Positions 30,312-38,983 of a DNA stretch of 64,000 nucleotides are shown here, one piece after another. The translations under genes were made by a program, and so were the position numbers. This DNA comes from Crossiella sp. SN42 (GTDB lineage Bacteria; Actinomycetota; Actinomycetes; Mycobacteriales; Pseudonocardiaceae): contig NZ_JAMHIV010000011.1 in NCBI RefSeq assembly GCF_023897065.1, positions 170,139 to 234,138 on the forward strand, given 5' to 3'. Within the stretch, counting starts at the first letter, position 1; each line of letters starts with the position of its first letter. Under the pieces are notes generated by a model. The model was not told the origin of the DNA and did not search any database. It saw only the letters and a program-made list of their open reading frames with translations.

Positions 30312-31330
30312 GCGGCTGCTCCTCCAGCGAGCACAGTCGGCCGGCGGCGGACGACGGCGCCACGGTCGGCGATCCAGTCGAAGGCGGCGTCGGCGTTGGC
30401 TCCGGTCAACGCGACCCGGAACCGGGCCACGGGGGTGTCGGCCAGGCGGGTCATGCCGCCGCCCAGCAGGTTCAGGTCCACCTCGAAGCGGCTGGCCGCC
30501 TCGGGCAGCAGGGCGCCGACGGCGGCGAAGCCGACCAGCACCACATCGGCCACCCGGTCGAAGCGGGCGTCGGTGTCCCCGGCGCGCACGATGTCCTCCA
30601 CGCCCGGCAGCAGCGCGCCCGAGGTGCGCGAACCGGCCTGGGTGACCAGGTCGAGCACCTTGCCGTGCTCGACCACCTGGCCGCGGTCCAGCACCGCGAC
30701 GTCATCGCAGATCCGGCGGACCACGCCCATGTCGTGGGTGACCACCAGCACGGTCACGCCCAGCTCGGCGCGGGCCCGGTCCAGCACGGTGAGCACCGAG
30801 GCGGTGGTGTCCGGGTCCAGCGCGGAGGTGGGCTCGTCGGCCAGCAGCACCGAGGGGTTGGCGGCCAGCGCGCGGGCGATGGCCACCCGCTGCCGCTGCC
30901 CGCCGGAGAGCTGGTCGGGGTAGCTGCCCGCCTTGTCGGCCAGGCCGACCAGGTCCAGCAGCTCGACCACCCGCTTGCGCCTGGACTCCACCGGCGCGCC
31001 CGCGGCTTCCAGCGGCAGCGCGATGTTGCCCGCCGCGGTGCGCTGGCGCAGCAGCGAGTCGTTCTGCGGCACCACGCCGATCTGGCGGCGGGCGGCGCGC
31101 AGCGCGGAGCCGCGCAGGGTCACCAGGTCGGTGCCGTCGACCAGGATGCCGCCCGAGTCGGGCTGCTCCAGCAGGGCGATGCAGCGGGCCAGCGTGGACT
31201 TGCCCGCGCCGCTCTCCCCGACGACGCCGCACACCGTTCCAGCGGGGACCTGGAGCGAGACGCCGTCGAGCGCGACGGTCGTGCCACTGCGGCCCCGGTA
31301 GGCCTTGGTCAGGTTCTCAACTGTGATCAC
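30308..31330 (-). CDS. metN: Methionine ABC transporter ATPase MetN
   Basis: A 340-residue ATPase that powers methionine uptake. Walker A is GESGAGKS (38–45), the signature is LSGGQRQRVAIARAL (from 141), and Walker B is VLLADEPTSALDP. A C-terminal NIL-type regulatory domain, which senses intracellular methionine in homologues, follows after about residue 250. I set the start at GTG 31330 because GGAG lies 5 nt before it; an upstream ATG gives a non-family N-terminus. A SAM riboswitch and a leader ORF precede it by 126–296 nt. Confidence 0.95.
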   Translation of the reverse strand: MITVENLTKAYRGRSGTTVALDGVSLQVPAGTVCGVVGESGAGKSTLARCIALLEQPDSGGILVDGTDLVTLRGSALRAARRQIGVVPQNDSLLRQRTAAGNIALPLEAAGAPVESRRKRVVELLDLVGLADKAGSYPDQLSGGQRQRVAIARALAANPSVLLADEPTSALDPDTTASVLTVLDRARAELGVTVLVVTHDMGVVRRICDDVAVLDRGQVVEHGKVLDLVTQAGSRTSGALLPGVEDIVRAGDTDARFDRVADVVLVGFAAVGALLPEAASRFEVDLNLLGGGMTRLADTPVARFRVALTGANADAAFDWIADRGAVVRRRPTVLAGGAAA

Positions 31331-31455
31331 GATGTCTCCATGGCAAGGCGGTGCCGCGCTCGGCGGCCCGCGCACACCTGTGTGTCCGGTGCTCCGGACG
31401 TAAGCGGGTAGAGCGTGTGGTGGAGGAGAACGCCGTCAGAGCGGCGGAAGTCCGG

Positions 31456-31533
31456 TCAGGACCGACAACCGGAGACCGTACGACGACCGTGATCGACTAC
31501 CCGTCGACGCGTCAGCACGCGCATGAGCTTCAT
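31456..31533 (-). CDS. Short leader peptide upstream of metN
   Basis: A 25-codon ORF with a GGAG ribosome-binding site 5 nt before ATG. It encodes MKLMRVLTRRRVVDHGRR and ends in SGCRS-stop. The LTRRRxVDxxR pattern with a late cysteine resembles short actinobacterial leader peptides found before sulfur-metabolism genes. A second in-frame ATG at 31524 gives an even closer match. Around its stop, TCCGGT/ACCGGA and then CGCCG/CGGCG can form alternative hairpins, consistent with attenuation. The ribosome-binding site directly abuts and partly overlaps the 3' P1 strand of the SAM riboswitch. Confidence 0.6.
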   Translation of the reverse strand: MKLMRVLTRRRVVDHGRRTVSGCRS

Positions 31534-31539
31534 GTCTGC

Positions 31540-31626
31540 TCCATCGCTCCTGGCGGTAGCACCTGCCCATTGCTGGGTGGTTGCTGCGGCGTCACAGATC
31601 CAGGTCTCTCGGCCGCTCGGGATGGA
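31540..31626 (-). ncRNA. SAM (S-box type) riboswitch controlling metNIQ
   Basis: The minus strand carries the S-box core in order. P1 is TCCATC (31626–31621) pairing with GATGGA (31545–31540). Then come GAGAG, TGACGCCGCAGCAACC (matching the conserved AUGAAGCC...GGCAACC segment), a CCC/GGG P3 hairpin and AGGTGCTACCGCCAGG (matching AGGUGCUAAxUCC). The P2 region is short, so this may belong to the SAM-I/IV variant group. Methionine importers are classic targets: high SAM would shut off uptake. The aptamer ends 210 nt before metN and 7 nt before the leader ATG. Confidence 0.85.
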
Positions 31627-31636
31627 TTACTCGAAC

Positions 31637-31666
31637 AGTACAACTGAGCCAACAGAGGAAAAGCAA
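31637..31666 (-). promoter_or_regulatory. Candidate promoter of the metNIQ transcript
   Basis: On the minus strand, TTGCTT (31666–31661) and TGTACT (31642–31637) lie 18 nt apart. Initiation about 7 nt later would place the riboswitch P1 at the 5' end of the RNA. Further upstream an 8-bp inverted repeat (CGTTCGCC at 31693–31700, GGCGAACG at 31732–31739) may relate to rsmA termination. Confidence 0.4.
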
Positions 31667-31772
31667 GTGCGTCCGCCCGTTCGGCCGTGGTTCGTTCGCC
31701 AGATCACAGCTGTAACGGACAAGCGAGCGTCGGCGAACGCACCCCTCGGGTTCAACGGGTCACGGGGCGTGG

Positions 31773-32663
31773 TTATTCCCCGAGCTCGGCCTCGGCCTTG
31801 GCGATTTTCACGTAGGCGGCGATGTCCAGCTGCTCGCCCCGGGTGGTCGGCTCGATCCCGGCCGCGGCCAGCACCCGGCCCGCCCGCTCGGCCGAACCGG
31901 CCCAGGAGGCCAGTGCGGCGCGCAGGCCCTTGCGGCGCTGGGAAAAGGCGGCCTCGATCACCGCGAACACCGCGGCCTTGTCCGCGCCCTCCGGCTCGGC
32001 GCGGCGGGTGAAGGCGACCAGCGCGGAGTCCACGTTGGGCACCGGCCAGAACACCGCGCGCGGCACCGCGGAGGCCCGGCGCATCGCGGCGTACCAGGCG
32101 GCCTTGACGCTGGGCACGCCGTAGATCCGGCTGCCGGGGCCTGCGGCCAGCCGGTCGGCCACCTCGGCCTGCACCATGACCAGACCCCGTCGCAGCGAGG
32201 GCAGTTCGGCCAGCAGGTGCAGCACCACCGGCACGGCCACGTTGTAGGGCAGGTTGGCCACCAGCGCGGTCGGCGCGGGCTCGCCCAGGTCGGCGGCGCG
32301 CACCCGCATCGCGTCAGCCAAGATCACCCGCAGGTTCGCCGCCAGCTCCGGCGCGCGCTCGGCGGCGGTGGTCGGCAGCAGTCCGGCCAGCACCGGGTCG
32401 ATCTCCACCGCGACCACGCCGGCGCAGGCGGGCAGCAGGGCCAGGGTCAGCGAGCCGAGGCCGGGGCCGACCTCCAGCACCACGTCCTCGGCGGAGAGCC
32501 CGGCCTCCCACACGATGCGGCGCACCGTGTTGGGGTCGTGCACGAAGTTCTGCCCCAGCTTCTTGGTGGGACGCACGTCGAGCTCGGCCGCCAGCCGACG
32601 CACATCGGCCGGGCCGAGGAGCGAGACGCCCTGCGGCCCGGCCGGTGCCGGAGTTTCAGTCAC
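31773..32663 (-). CDS. rsmA: 16S rRNA dimethyladenosine transferase RsmA/KsgA
   Basis: RsmA dimethylates two adjacent adenines near the 3' end of 16S rRNA using SAM. The 296-residue protein has KLGQNFVHD (35–43), the SAM-binding motif [11 protein letters not shown] (62–72), VEIDP, and the catalytic NLPYN (137–141). It starts 10 nt after the rpfB stop, preserving the actinobacterial tatD–rpfB–rsmA order. Confidence 0.97.
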   Translation of the reverse strand: MTETPAPAGPQGVSLLGPADVRRLAAELDVRPTKKLGQNFVHDPNTVRRIVWEAGLSAEDVVLEVGPGLGSLTLALLPACAGVVAVEIDPVLAGLLPTTAAERAPELAANLRVILADAMRVRAADLGEPAPTALVANLPYNVAVPVVLHLLAELPSLRRGLVMVQAEVADRLAAGPGSRIYGVPSVKAAWYAAMRRASAVPRAVFWPVPNVDSALVAFTRRAEPEGADKAAVFAVIEAAFSQRRKGLRAALASWAGSAERAGRVLAAAGIEPTTRGEQLDIAAYVKIAKAEAELGE

Positions 32664-32672
32664 CCGGAGAGA

Positions 32673-34154
32673 CTACTTGGGCAGGTTCAGCTTCGAGGAG
32701 CAGTGCGGCCAGGCGCCGTAGCCGCCGCGGGCGTCGCGCAGCTTGGTGGCCACCGCGATCTGCTGCTCCCGGCTGGCCTGGTGCGGCAGGGCGGCGTACT
32801 GCGCGCCGCCGTAGGCCCGCCAGGTGCCGGCGTTGAACTGGAGGCCGCCGTAGTAGCCGTTGCCGGTGTTGGCCGCCCAGTTGCCGGTGGCCTCGCACTG
32901 CGCCAGCCGGTCCCAGACCGCGCCGTCCGGCGGCACCTTGGTGCCGACCCGGATCTTCTTCGGCTTGGCTTCCTTGACGACCTTGGTGCCCAGCTTCTCC
33001 CGGGCGGTCTCCTTGCCGTTCTTCATGGTGACCCGGTAGGTGACCATCTGCTCGCCGGGCGTGCCCGGGTCCTCGACCTTCTGCTCACCGCGCATCATGG
33101 TCGGGTCGTCGGTCTTCTCGACCGTCGGCTCGATGGCTTCCTTCTTGTTCACCACGGTCACGCCGGTGCGGCTGACGTGGATCTCCGCGCCGTCGCTGAT
33201 CTTGCCGTCCGCGCCCAGGTTGACCTGGTCGTCGGGACCGAGGCTGAGCTGGAGCTGCTGGAGCAGTTCGGAGACGGTGAGCGCGGTGGTCTTCATCCGC
33301 TGCGGCTCGTTGCCACCGTCGAAGAGCGTGACGTTCTTCGGGGTCTTGATCTCCAGCGCCAGGCCGTCGGTGGGGATGGCCGCGGTGCGGTCCTTGGACA
33401 GCCAGGCGCCGTCGTGGTTGATGCCGAGCTGGTTGAGCGCGTCGCCGACGGTGCGGGCGCGCACCCAGGACTCGGTGGTCTGGCCGTCCACGGTCATCTT
33501 CAGCTGACGGCCGCGCTCCAGCACGATCTTGCCGCCGTCGGCGATGGAGGCCTGCGGGGACGGGCTGAGCGCGTCGTGCGCCTGGGTGGTCAGGCCCTGG
33601 TCGGCCAGCACCTGGGCGACCGTGCTGGCGTAGGTGCGCACGGTCTGCTGGGTGCCGTCGATGTCGACGGTGACCTGCTTGTCCATCGCGACCGCGGCCG
33701 CGCCGCCGCCGGTCAGGGTGACCAGCGCGGCGGCCACACCGGCCTTGAGGAAGCGGCGCTTCCAGTCGGTGACGGCCTCGACCAGCACCGGCGGGATCTC
33801 GCCGCGGTCCCTGGCGGCGCGGTCCTCGTCGTCCTCGGGACGGAGGTCGCGCAGCGCCGGGAGCATGGTGGTCTCGGCGTTGAGCAGGCCGATGAGCTCG
33901 TCGATGTCGACGTCCACGCTGTCCAGCAGCGCGTAGGCGTCGGGGCCGAGGACCTGGAGCACGTCATCGGTGGTGACGCTCAGGGACATCGACGGGTGGC
34001 TGGGGTGGTCCAGGTTGACGCCCCGGAACGCCGGCCGGTCCAGCACGGCGACGTTGTGCGCGGGGTTCTGCTCAAACCAGGAGTCCGAAGGAGTGGAGTC
34101 CTCGAACGTTCCAGTGCCCACGGCAACACCACGGGGTCTGCCGGTTCCGGTCAC
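32673..34154 (-). CDS. rpfB: Resuscitation-promoting factor RpfB
   Basis: A 493-residue cell-wall hydrolase. In order: an N-terminal region of about 130 residues before a membrane helix (about 135–157), three DUF348 modules ([18 protein letters not shown] and repeats), a G5 domain ([19 protein letters not shown] onward) and the C-terminal lysozyme-like Rpf domain with catalytic Glu in [10 protein letters not shown]. Rpf proteins cleave peptidoglycan and promote regrowth. The pre-helix N-terminus is long compared with mycobacterial RpfB (about 360 residues) and is acidic. The GTG at 34154 has GGAGG upstream. The 216-nt gap before it holds a GTAACCGTTTAC near-palindrome (34352–34363). Confidence 0.93.
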   Translation of the reverse strand: MTGTGRPRGVAVGTGTFEDSTPSDSWFEQNPAHNVAVLDRPAFRGVNLDHPSHPSMSLSVTTDDVLQVLGPDAYALLDSVDVDIDELIGLLNAETTMLPALRDLRPEDDEDRAARDRGEIPPVLVEAVTDWKRRFLKAGVAAALVTLTGGGAAAVAMDKQVTVDIDGTQQTVRTYASTVAQVLADQGLTTQAHDALSPSPQASIADGGKIVLERGRQLKMTVDGQTTESWVRARTVGDALNQLGINHDGAWLSKDRTAAIPTDGLALEIKTPKNVTLFDGGNEPQRMKTTALTVSELLQQLQLSLGPDDQVNLGADGKISDGAEIHVSRTGVTVVNKKEAIEPTVEKTDDPTMMRGEQKVEDPGTPGEQMVTYRVTMKNGKETAREKLGTKVVKEAKPKKIRVGTKVPPDGAVWDRLAQCEATGNWAANTGNGYYGGLQFNAGTWRAYGGAQYAALPHQASREQQIAVATKLRDARGGYGAWPHCSSKLNLPK

Positions 34155-34370
34155 GGGGTCGATACCTCCAGGAGGCGGTGTTCATGCCAGGCGCGCCACT
34201 GCTGGTCGACGAGCCCCGACACACGTCTCCCTGTGGGTGCGAACCATTCCCGGAACCTGATGCCCCGGGAACGATCACGGGACAGTAACGAGTACCGAGG
34301 GGCTATGGAAAGGCCCGTTCGGCCGCTTGTGACGTGCACCACAGCAACGGTAAACGGTTACTGCGCGTCC

Positions 34371-35216
34371 TCACTCCGTCGCCGACCGCTCTGCCAGCCG
34401 GAACACCCGTTCGGCGGTGGCGGAGGTGGTTTCGGCGAGTTCCGCCACATCCACTCCCCTGAGTGACGCCAGGACACGCGCTGTATAGGTAACGGCGTAC
34501 GGCTCGTTGGGCCTGCCGCGGTACGGATGGGGGGTCAGGAAGGGCGCGTCGGTCTCGATCAGGAACTGGTCGGCGGGCACCAGCCGGGCCGCCTCCTGGA
34601 GGTCGGTGGACTTGCGGAAGGTCACCGGCCCGGCGAAGGAGAGCACGTACCCCTTGTCCGCGCACCGCTTGGCGAACTCGGCGTCCCCGGAGAAGCAGTG
34701 GAAGACCACGGTGTCGGGCGCGCCCTCCTCGTCCAGGATGCGCAGCACGTCCTCGTGCGCGTCCCGGTCGTGGATCATCAGCGCCTTGTCCAGCCGCTTG
34801 GCCAGGTCGATGTGCCAGCGGAAGGCGGGATCCTGCTCCTGCGGGGTCGAGTAGTCCCAGTAGTAGTCCAGCCCGGTCTCCCCGACCGCGACCACCCTGG
34901 GCGCGGCGGCCAGCTTCTCCAGCTCGGCCCGCTCGGCGTCGCCGAACACGCTGGTCCGGGTGGGATGCAGCGCGACCGCGGCGAACAGGCGCTCGTCCCA
35001 GGTGGAGGCTTCGACCACCCAGCGCGCCGAGGGCAGGTCGTCGGCCACCGTCACCACCCGGCCGACCCCGACCGAGGCGGCCCGGTCCAGCGCGGCCCGC
35101 ACCGACTCGGGATCGGTGAAGCCGCAGGCGTCGAGATGGGTGTGCGCGTCGACCACCGGCGCCGGAAGCGGTTCCGGCAGCGGCGGCGGGTCGCCCTTGC
35201 GTCCGTGGTCAGCCAT
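34371..35216 (-). CDS. TatD-family metal-dependent hydrolase
   Basis: A 281-residue TIM-barrel deoxyribonuclease-like hydrolase. The metal-binding DAHTHLDA (23–30), GETGLDYYWD (near 110), MIHDRDAHED, FHCFSGD and IETDAPFLTPHPYRGRPNEP are all present. The ATG at 35216 gives the better N-terminus. It heads the tatD–rpfB–rsmA series, with a 216-nt gap before rpfB. Confidence 0.93.
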   Translation of the reverse strand: MADHGRKGDPPPLPEPLPAPVVDAHTHLDACGFTDPESVRAALDRAASVGVGRVVTVADDLPSARWVVEASTWDERLFAAVALHPTRTSVFGDAERAELEKLAAAPRVVAVGETGLDYYWDYSTPQEQDPAFRWHIDLAKRLDKALMIHDRDAHEDVLRILDEEGAPDTVVFHCFSGDAEFAKRCADKGYVLSFAGPVTFRKSTDLQEAARLVPADQFLIETDAPFLTPHPYRGRPNEPYAVTYTARVLASLRGVDVAELAETTSATAERVFRLAERSATE

Positions 35217-35308
35217 GGAGACCAAGCCTAAGCACTGGCGCGGGAACGCCTGAGTTCACCTGGCCACATTCACTGTTCTGAAGCAGCCCCACCGGTCATG
35301 ATGCGCGC

Positions 35309-36640
35309 GTGCACGTGCTCACCCGGCCGGTCGGCCGCCGGTCCGCCCCGGAACTGGTGTTCCGGCGGCTGGTCGCGCGTGCCCACGAGCTGGGTCTGCC
35401 GCCGCCTGCCGCGCTCAGCGGTGACTGGTTTGGCGCGCGGGCCGTGCTGCTGCCCTCGGTGCAGGTCAACCCGGTGGCGGACGAGGTGGCGCACACCGTG
35501 CCCTGCCTCCAGCCGACGGTGACCGGGCCGGTGCCGCCGGGCACGGTCGGGGGCGGCTGGTTCGGTTTCCTCGGCTACGGGCTCACCGATCCGGGGGCCT
35601 GGGCCACCGCGCGCGGTCTGCCGAACGCGGTCTGGGGCTGGGCCGATCACGTGCTGCGGCTGGACCACGGCGGGCAGTGGTGGTTCGAGGCGCTGGTGCC
35701 GGACAACCGCGCGGAACCCGTGGCGCTGGCGGCGGAGCTGGCCGAGCTGGTGGCCGCGAGCACCGAGCCGGCCCGGCGGCCGTGGCGGGCCGGACCGCTG
35801 CACCGGGCCCCGGCCGCCCGGCACCGGGCGGCGGTGGCCGGTTGTGTGGAGCAGATCGCGGCCGGGGAGATCTTCCAGGCCAACGTGTGCACCCAGTTCA
35901 CCGCCGAGTTCGACGGCGACCCCGCCGAGCTGTTCGCCGAGGGCGTGGCCCGGCTGGACCCGGCCCGCGCGGCCTACCTGGCCGGGGACTGGGGCGCGGT
36001 GGTCTCCTTCTCCCCCGAGCTGTTCCTGGCCAGGCACGGGCGCACCGTGCGGTCCAGTCCGATCAAGGGCACGCTGCCCAGGCGCGGCCCGGAGGACGAG
36101 GGCAACGCGGCCCGGCTGCGCCGCTCGGTGAAGGACGTGGCGGAGAACGTGATGATCGTCGACCTGGTGCGCAACGACCTGGGCCGGGTCTGCGTGCCGG
36201 GTTCGGTGACCGTGCCGGAGCTGCTGAAGATCCGCCCGGCGCCCGGCGTCTGGCACCTGGTGTCCACTGTGGAGGGTCAGTTGCGGCCGGCGGTGGACGA
36301 CGCCGAGCTGCTGGCCGCGACCTTCCCGCCCGGCTCGGTCACCGGCGCGCCCAAGGTGCGCGCACTGGAGCTCATCGCCGGGCTGGAGGACCAGCCAAGG
36401 CAGGTCTACTGCGGCGCGGTCGGCCTGGCCTCGCCGGTGGCCGGGATGGAGCTGAACGTGGCCATCCGCACGCTGGAGATCCGTGACGGCGAGCTGCGGC
36501 TCGGCGTCGGCGGCGGCATCACCGCGGACTCCGACCCGCAGGCGGAGTGGCTGGAGTGCCTGGCCAAGGCGGCGCCGCTGGAGCGGTTGCTGACCAGCGG
36601 GGCCGCGGTGGCCTGCTCGGTCAACCAGCGGGCGCGCTGA
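35309..36640 (+). CDS. pabB: Aminodeoxychorismate synthase component I (PabB type)
   Basis: A 443-residue chorismate-using enzyme that converts chorismate to aminodeoxychorismate for folate. The C-terminal chorismate-binding domain shows QIAAGEIFQANVCTQF, SSPIKGTLPRRGP, ENVMIVDLVRNDLGRV, FPPGSVTGAPKVRALELI and a final GVGGGITADSDPQAEW. The N-terminal half has GGWFGFLGYGLTDPG. Anthranilate synthase is the main alternative, but length, sequence and a location near tatD (as for Rv1005c) favour PabB. It overlaps the convergent phosphatase gene by 20 nt and shares a 92-nt divergent spacer with tatD. Confidence 0.9.
   Translation: MHVLTRPVGRRSAPELVFRRLVARAHELGLPPPAALSGDWFGARAVLLPSVQVNPVADEVAHTVPCLQPTVTGPVPPGTVGGGWFGFLGYGLTDPGAWATARGLPNAVWGWADHVLRLDHGGQWWFEALVPDNRAEPVALAAELAELVAASTEPARRPWRAGPLHRAPAARHRAAVAGCVEQIAAGEIFQANVCTQFTAEFDGDPAELFAEGVARLDPARAAYLAGDWGAVVSFSPELFLARHGRTVRSSPIKGTLPRRGPEDEGNAARLRRSVKDVAENVMIVDLVRNDLGRVCVPGSVTVPELLKIRPAPGVWHLVSTVEGQLRPAVDDAELLAATFPPGSVTGAPKVRALELIAGLEDQPRQVYCGAVGLASPVAGMELNVAIRTLEIRDGELRLGVGGGITADSDPQAEWLECLAKAAPLERLLTSGAAVACSVNQRAR
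36262..36274. repeat. GTCCAC(W)GTGGAC palindrome, near copy in pabB
   Basis: GTCCACTGTGGAG, one base from the perfect palindrome, encoding Val-Ser-Thr-Val-Glu with the rare Thr codon ACT. Confidence 0.5.
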
Positions 36641-37469
36641 ACACCACCGCCGCGATCTCCTCGGCCAGCGCGGGCGTGGCCGCGGCAATGCCGGACCAGC
36701 GGCGGGTCAGGTCCACGTCCAGTTCCAGCGGCCGCCCCATCGCGTCGATCACCACGCCGCCCGCGGCGGGCACGGTGACCATGGCGGCGGCCAGGTCCAT
36801 GATCCGGTGGGTGTCCGAGCCGGGGTCGGCGTAGGCGTCCACCGAGCCCTCGGCGACCAGCGCGCACTCCAGCGCGGTGGTGCCCAGCACGCGCACCCTG
36901 GAGGCGCGGGCGGCCAGCCGGGACCAGGTGTCCTGGTTCTGCTTGGGGCGTTGCAGGCACAGCTGGGCCCCGTCCAGCGCGGTGCGGCCGGTGGTGCGGT
37001 ACTCGGTCGGCTCGTCCGCCCGCGCGTACCAGCAGCGGCCGGTGTCGAACCAGCAGGTCAGCGCCTCGATCGGCTTGCCGTCCAGGGCTAGCACGCCGGC
37101 GAAGCAGCTCAGCGGCACCCCGGCGGCGGAGTTGCCGGTGCCGTCCACCGGGTCGACCACCAGGGTCAGCGCGGAGCCGTGGTCCAGGAAACCGGCCTCC
37201 TCGCTGAGCAGGTTGACCCCGTGCCGGGCGGCGGCCTCGGCGATGGCGTTCTCCACCAGGTCGTCCACCCGGGAGGTCGGGGTGCCGTCCGCGCCCATCC
37301 GGACCTGCTCGCCGAGCTCCTCCCGGTCGAAGCGGTGCCGTCCGGCGCGCAGCGCGGTGGCCGCGGCGCGCACCGCGTCGGCCAGCGCGGAGTGGGTGGC
37401 CTCCGGCAGTTCGGGCTCGGGCACCGGCCACGCGATGCGCCGCGGGCTGGTCAGCTCGACGTCGGTCAC
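36621..37469 (-). CDS. Inositol monophosphatase-family phosphatase
   Basis: A 282-residue Mg-dependent, Li-sensitive-type sugar phosphatase. LSEEAGF supplies the first metal ligands, VDPVDGTGNSAAGVPL is the DPxDGT signature (near 113–128), and VLGTTALECALVAEGSVDAYAD is the C-terminal IMPase motif. In the usual WDxAAG region this protein reads RIMDLAAAM, so the aspartate is kept but the tryptophan is lost. The substrate may be inositol-1-phosphate, fructose bisphosphate or histidinol phosphate; it cannot be fixed from sequence. Confidence 0.88.
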   Translation of the reverse strand: MTDVELTSPRRIAWPVPEPELPEATHSALADAVRAAATALRAGRHRFDREELGEQVRMGADGTPTSRVDDLVENAIAEAAARHGVNLLSEEAGFLDHGSALTLVVDPVDGTGNSAAGVPLSCFAGVLALDGKPIEALTCWFDTGRCWYARADEPTEYRTTGRTALDGAQLCLQRPKQNQDTWSRLAARASRVRVLGTTALECALVAEGSVDAYADPGSDTHRIMDLAAAMVTVPAAGGVVIDAMGRPLELDVDLTRRWSGIAAATPALAEEIAAVVFSAPAG

Positions 37470-37544
37470 TGCTGGCTCCTCTCCAGGCGGGCTTCTCCTG
37501 GTGTTCGTACCCCGGTACTGGTGCGTAGGAAGCGCGCCGTGGAC

Positions 37545-37571
37545 AATGAACGAAAGAACAGATCGTTCATT
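37545..37571. promoter_or_regulatory. Operator-like inverted repeat before the second TetR gene
   Basis: Perfect 9-nt arms AATGAACGA and TCGTTCATT with a 9-nt spacer end 17 nt before the TetR start codon, just before its GAGGAG ribosome-binding site. Size and place fit autoregulation by the TetR protein. Confidence 0.65.
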
Positions 37572-37588
37572 GCCTCATTGGAGGAGTT

Positions 37589-38167
37589 GTGCCTGCCCAT
37601 TTCGACGAGCGCGACCGGGCCCGGATCAGGGCGAAGCTGCTGGCCACCGGCCGGGAGCTGTTCGTGGCGCAGGGGCTGCGCAAGACCTCGCTGGCCGAGC
37701 TGACCGAACCGGCCGGCATCGCCAAGACCAGCTTCTACGCCTTCTTCGACTCCAAGGAGTCCCTCTACGGCGAGTTGATGCTGGCGAACGCGCCCGCCGT
37801 CCAGGCCCGCGTGCTGGCCACCCTGGACGGCGAACCGAGGGCGGCGATCCGGGCGTTCCTGCGCGAGGTGCTCGCGGTGCTGGACGAGGATCCGTTGTAC
37901 CGCAGGCTGATCACGCATCCGGAGGAGCTGGCCGCGGTCACCGCGCGGCTGTCCCCGGAGCGGGCCGCGGCGCTGCGCGAGCAGGCGGCGCTGCCGATCG
38001 GGGAGTTCCTGGCCCGCACCGGACTGGACGGGCGGCGGCCGGAGGTGGTGCTCGGCGTGCTGCGTGCGGTGCTGCTGCTTCCCTTGCACCGCAACGAGTT
38101 CGGCGAGGTCTACGACGAGGTGGTGGACCAGCTGGTCGAGTTCGTGGCGAGTGGGCTGAGCCGATGA
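37589..38167 (+). CDS. TetR/AcrR-family transcriptional regulator
   Basis: A 192-residue regulator with the N-terminal HTH (KLLATGRELFVAQGLRKTSL, AGIAKTSFYAFFDSKESLYGEL, residues about 14–58) and a helical ligand domain. The GTG start is set by GAGGAG 2–7 nt upstream. A perfect AATGAACGA inverted repeat precedes it. Its stop overlaps the next ATG (ATGA), so it is co-translated with an alpha/beta hydrolase that may act on, or remove, its ligand. Confidence 0.92.
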   Translation: MPAHFDERDRARIRAKLLATGRELFVAQGLRKTSLAELTEPAGIAKTSFYAFFDSKESLYGELMLANAPAVQARVLATLDGEPRAAIRAFLREVLAVLDEDPLYRRLITHPEELAAVTARLSPERAAALREQAALPIGEFLARTGLDGRRPEVVLGVLRAVLLLPLHRNEFGEVYDEVVDQLVEFVASGLSR

Positions 38168-38973
38168 AGGACGTGGAAGCGGGCAGGCTGCCCGGCGGTT
38201 TTCCTTACCTGGCCGTGGGTTCCGGCAAGCCGCTGGTCTACCTGCCCGGGTTCACGCCAGAGCACGTGAACCCGACCGGGCTGGCCGCGCGAATGGCGAT
38301 CCGGTCGGTGCGGCCGCTGGCCGAGGGCGGCTGGCGGGTGCACCTGGTGAACCGGCGGCCGGGGCTGCGGCCGGGGATGAGCATGGCCGAGATCGCGGGC
38401 GAGCACGCCGAGGCGATCCGGTCGCGGTTCGGCGGGCCAGTGGCGCTGGTGGGGCACTCCACCGGCGGCACGGTGGCCTTGCAGCTGACCGCCGACCACC
38501 CGGCGGTGGTGTCCCGGGTGGTGCTGGCCTCGACCGCGTACACGCTGGGGCCGGTGGCGCGGCGGGCGCAGTGGGCGATGGCGCACCGGCTGGCCGAGCG
38601 GAGACCCGGCTACCACCTGCTCGCCGACGGGTTCACCAGGAACCCGGTGCTGCGGCGGGTGCTGCGCGGGCTGATGTGGGCCGTGGGCAGCTTCGGGCCG
38701 TTCCCGAGGGACCCGGCGGACATGCTGGCCGTGATCCAGGCCGAGGACGCGGTGGACCTGCGCGCGCGGCTGCCGGAGATCACCACCCCGGCGCTGGTGG
38801 TGGCGGGCGCGCGGGACTACTTCTGGACGCCGGAGCTGTTCACCGAGACCGCGGCCCTGATGCCGAACGCGCGGCTGGTGCTGTACCCGGAGGCGGGGCA
38901 CGCGGTGAACGTGAGCGCCCGGTTCTACCGGGACGCGCTGGCCTTCCTCGCGGAAACCAGCGCGTCCCGGTAG
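38164..38973 (+). CDS. Alpha/beta-fold hydrolase
   Basis: A 269-residue soluble hydrolase with LVYLPGFTPEHVNPTG near the oxyanion position, the nucleophile elbow ALVGHSTGGTVALQL (Ser near residue 98), acid in VVAGARDYFWTPE and histidine in PEAGHAVNVS. There is no signal peptide. It is coupled to the upstream TetR gene and converges with mdh. The substrate is unknown. Confidence 0.87.
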   Translation: MKDVEAGRLPGGFPYLAVGSGKPLVYLPGFTPEHVNPTGLAARMAIRSVRPLAEGGWRVHLVNRRPGLRPGMSMAEIAGEHAEAIRSRFGGPVALVGHSTGGTVALQLTADHPAVVSRVVLASTAYTLGPVARRAQWAMAHRLAERRPGYHLLADGFTRNPVLRRVLRGLMWAVGSFGPFPRDPADMLAVIQAEDAVDLRARLPEITTPALVVAGARDYFWTPELFTETAALMPNARLVLYPEAGHAVNVSARFYRDALAFLAETSASR

Positions 38974-38983
38974 GCGGAGACGA

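Noticed and set aside
34155..34370. A c-di-AMP (ydaO) riboswitch upstream of rpfB
   Set aside because: Such switches occur before some rpf genes, but none of the conserved ydaO segments appear on the minus strand here. Only a short GTAACCGTTTAC near-palindrome is visible, and a 63-codon frame there shows no coding signs.
36621..36640. A frameshift at the pabB–phosphatase junction
   Set aside because: Both proteins end naturally; the 20-nt overlap is a simple convergent overlap.
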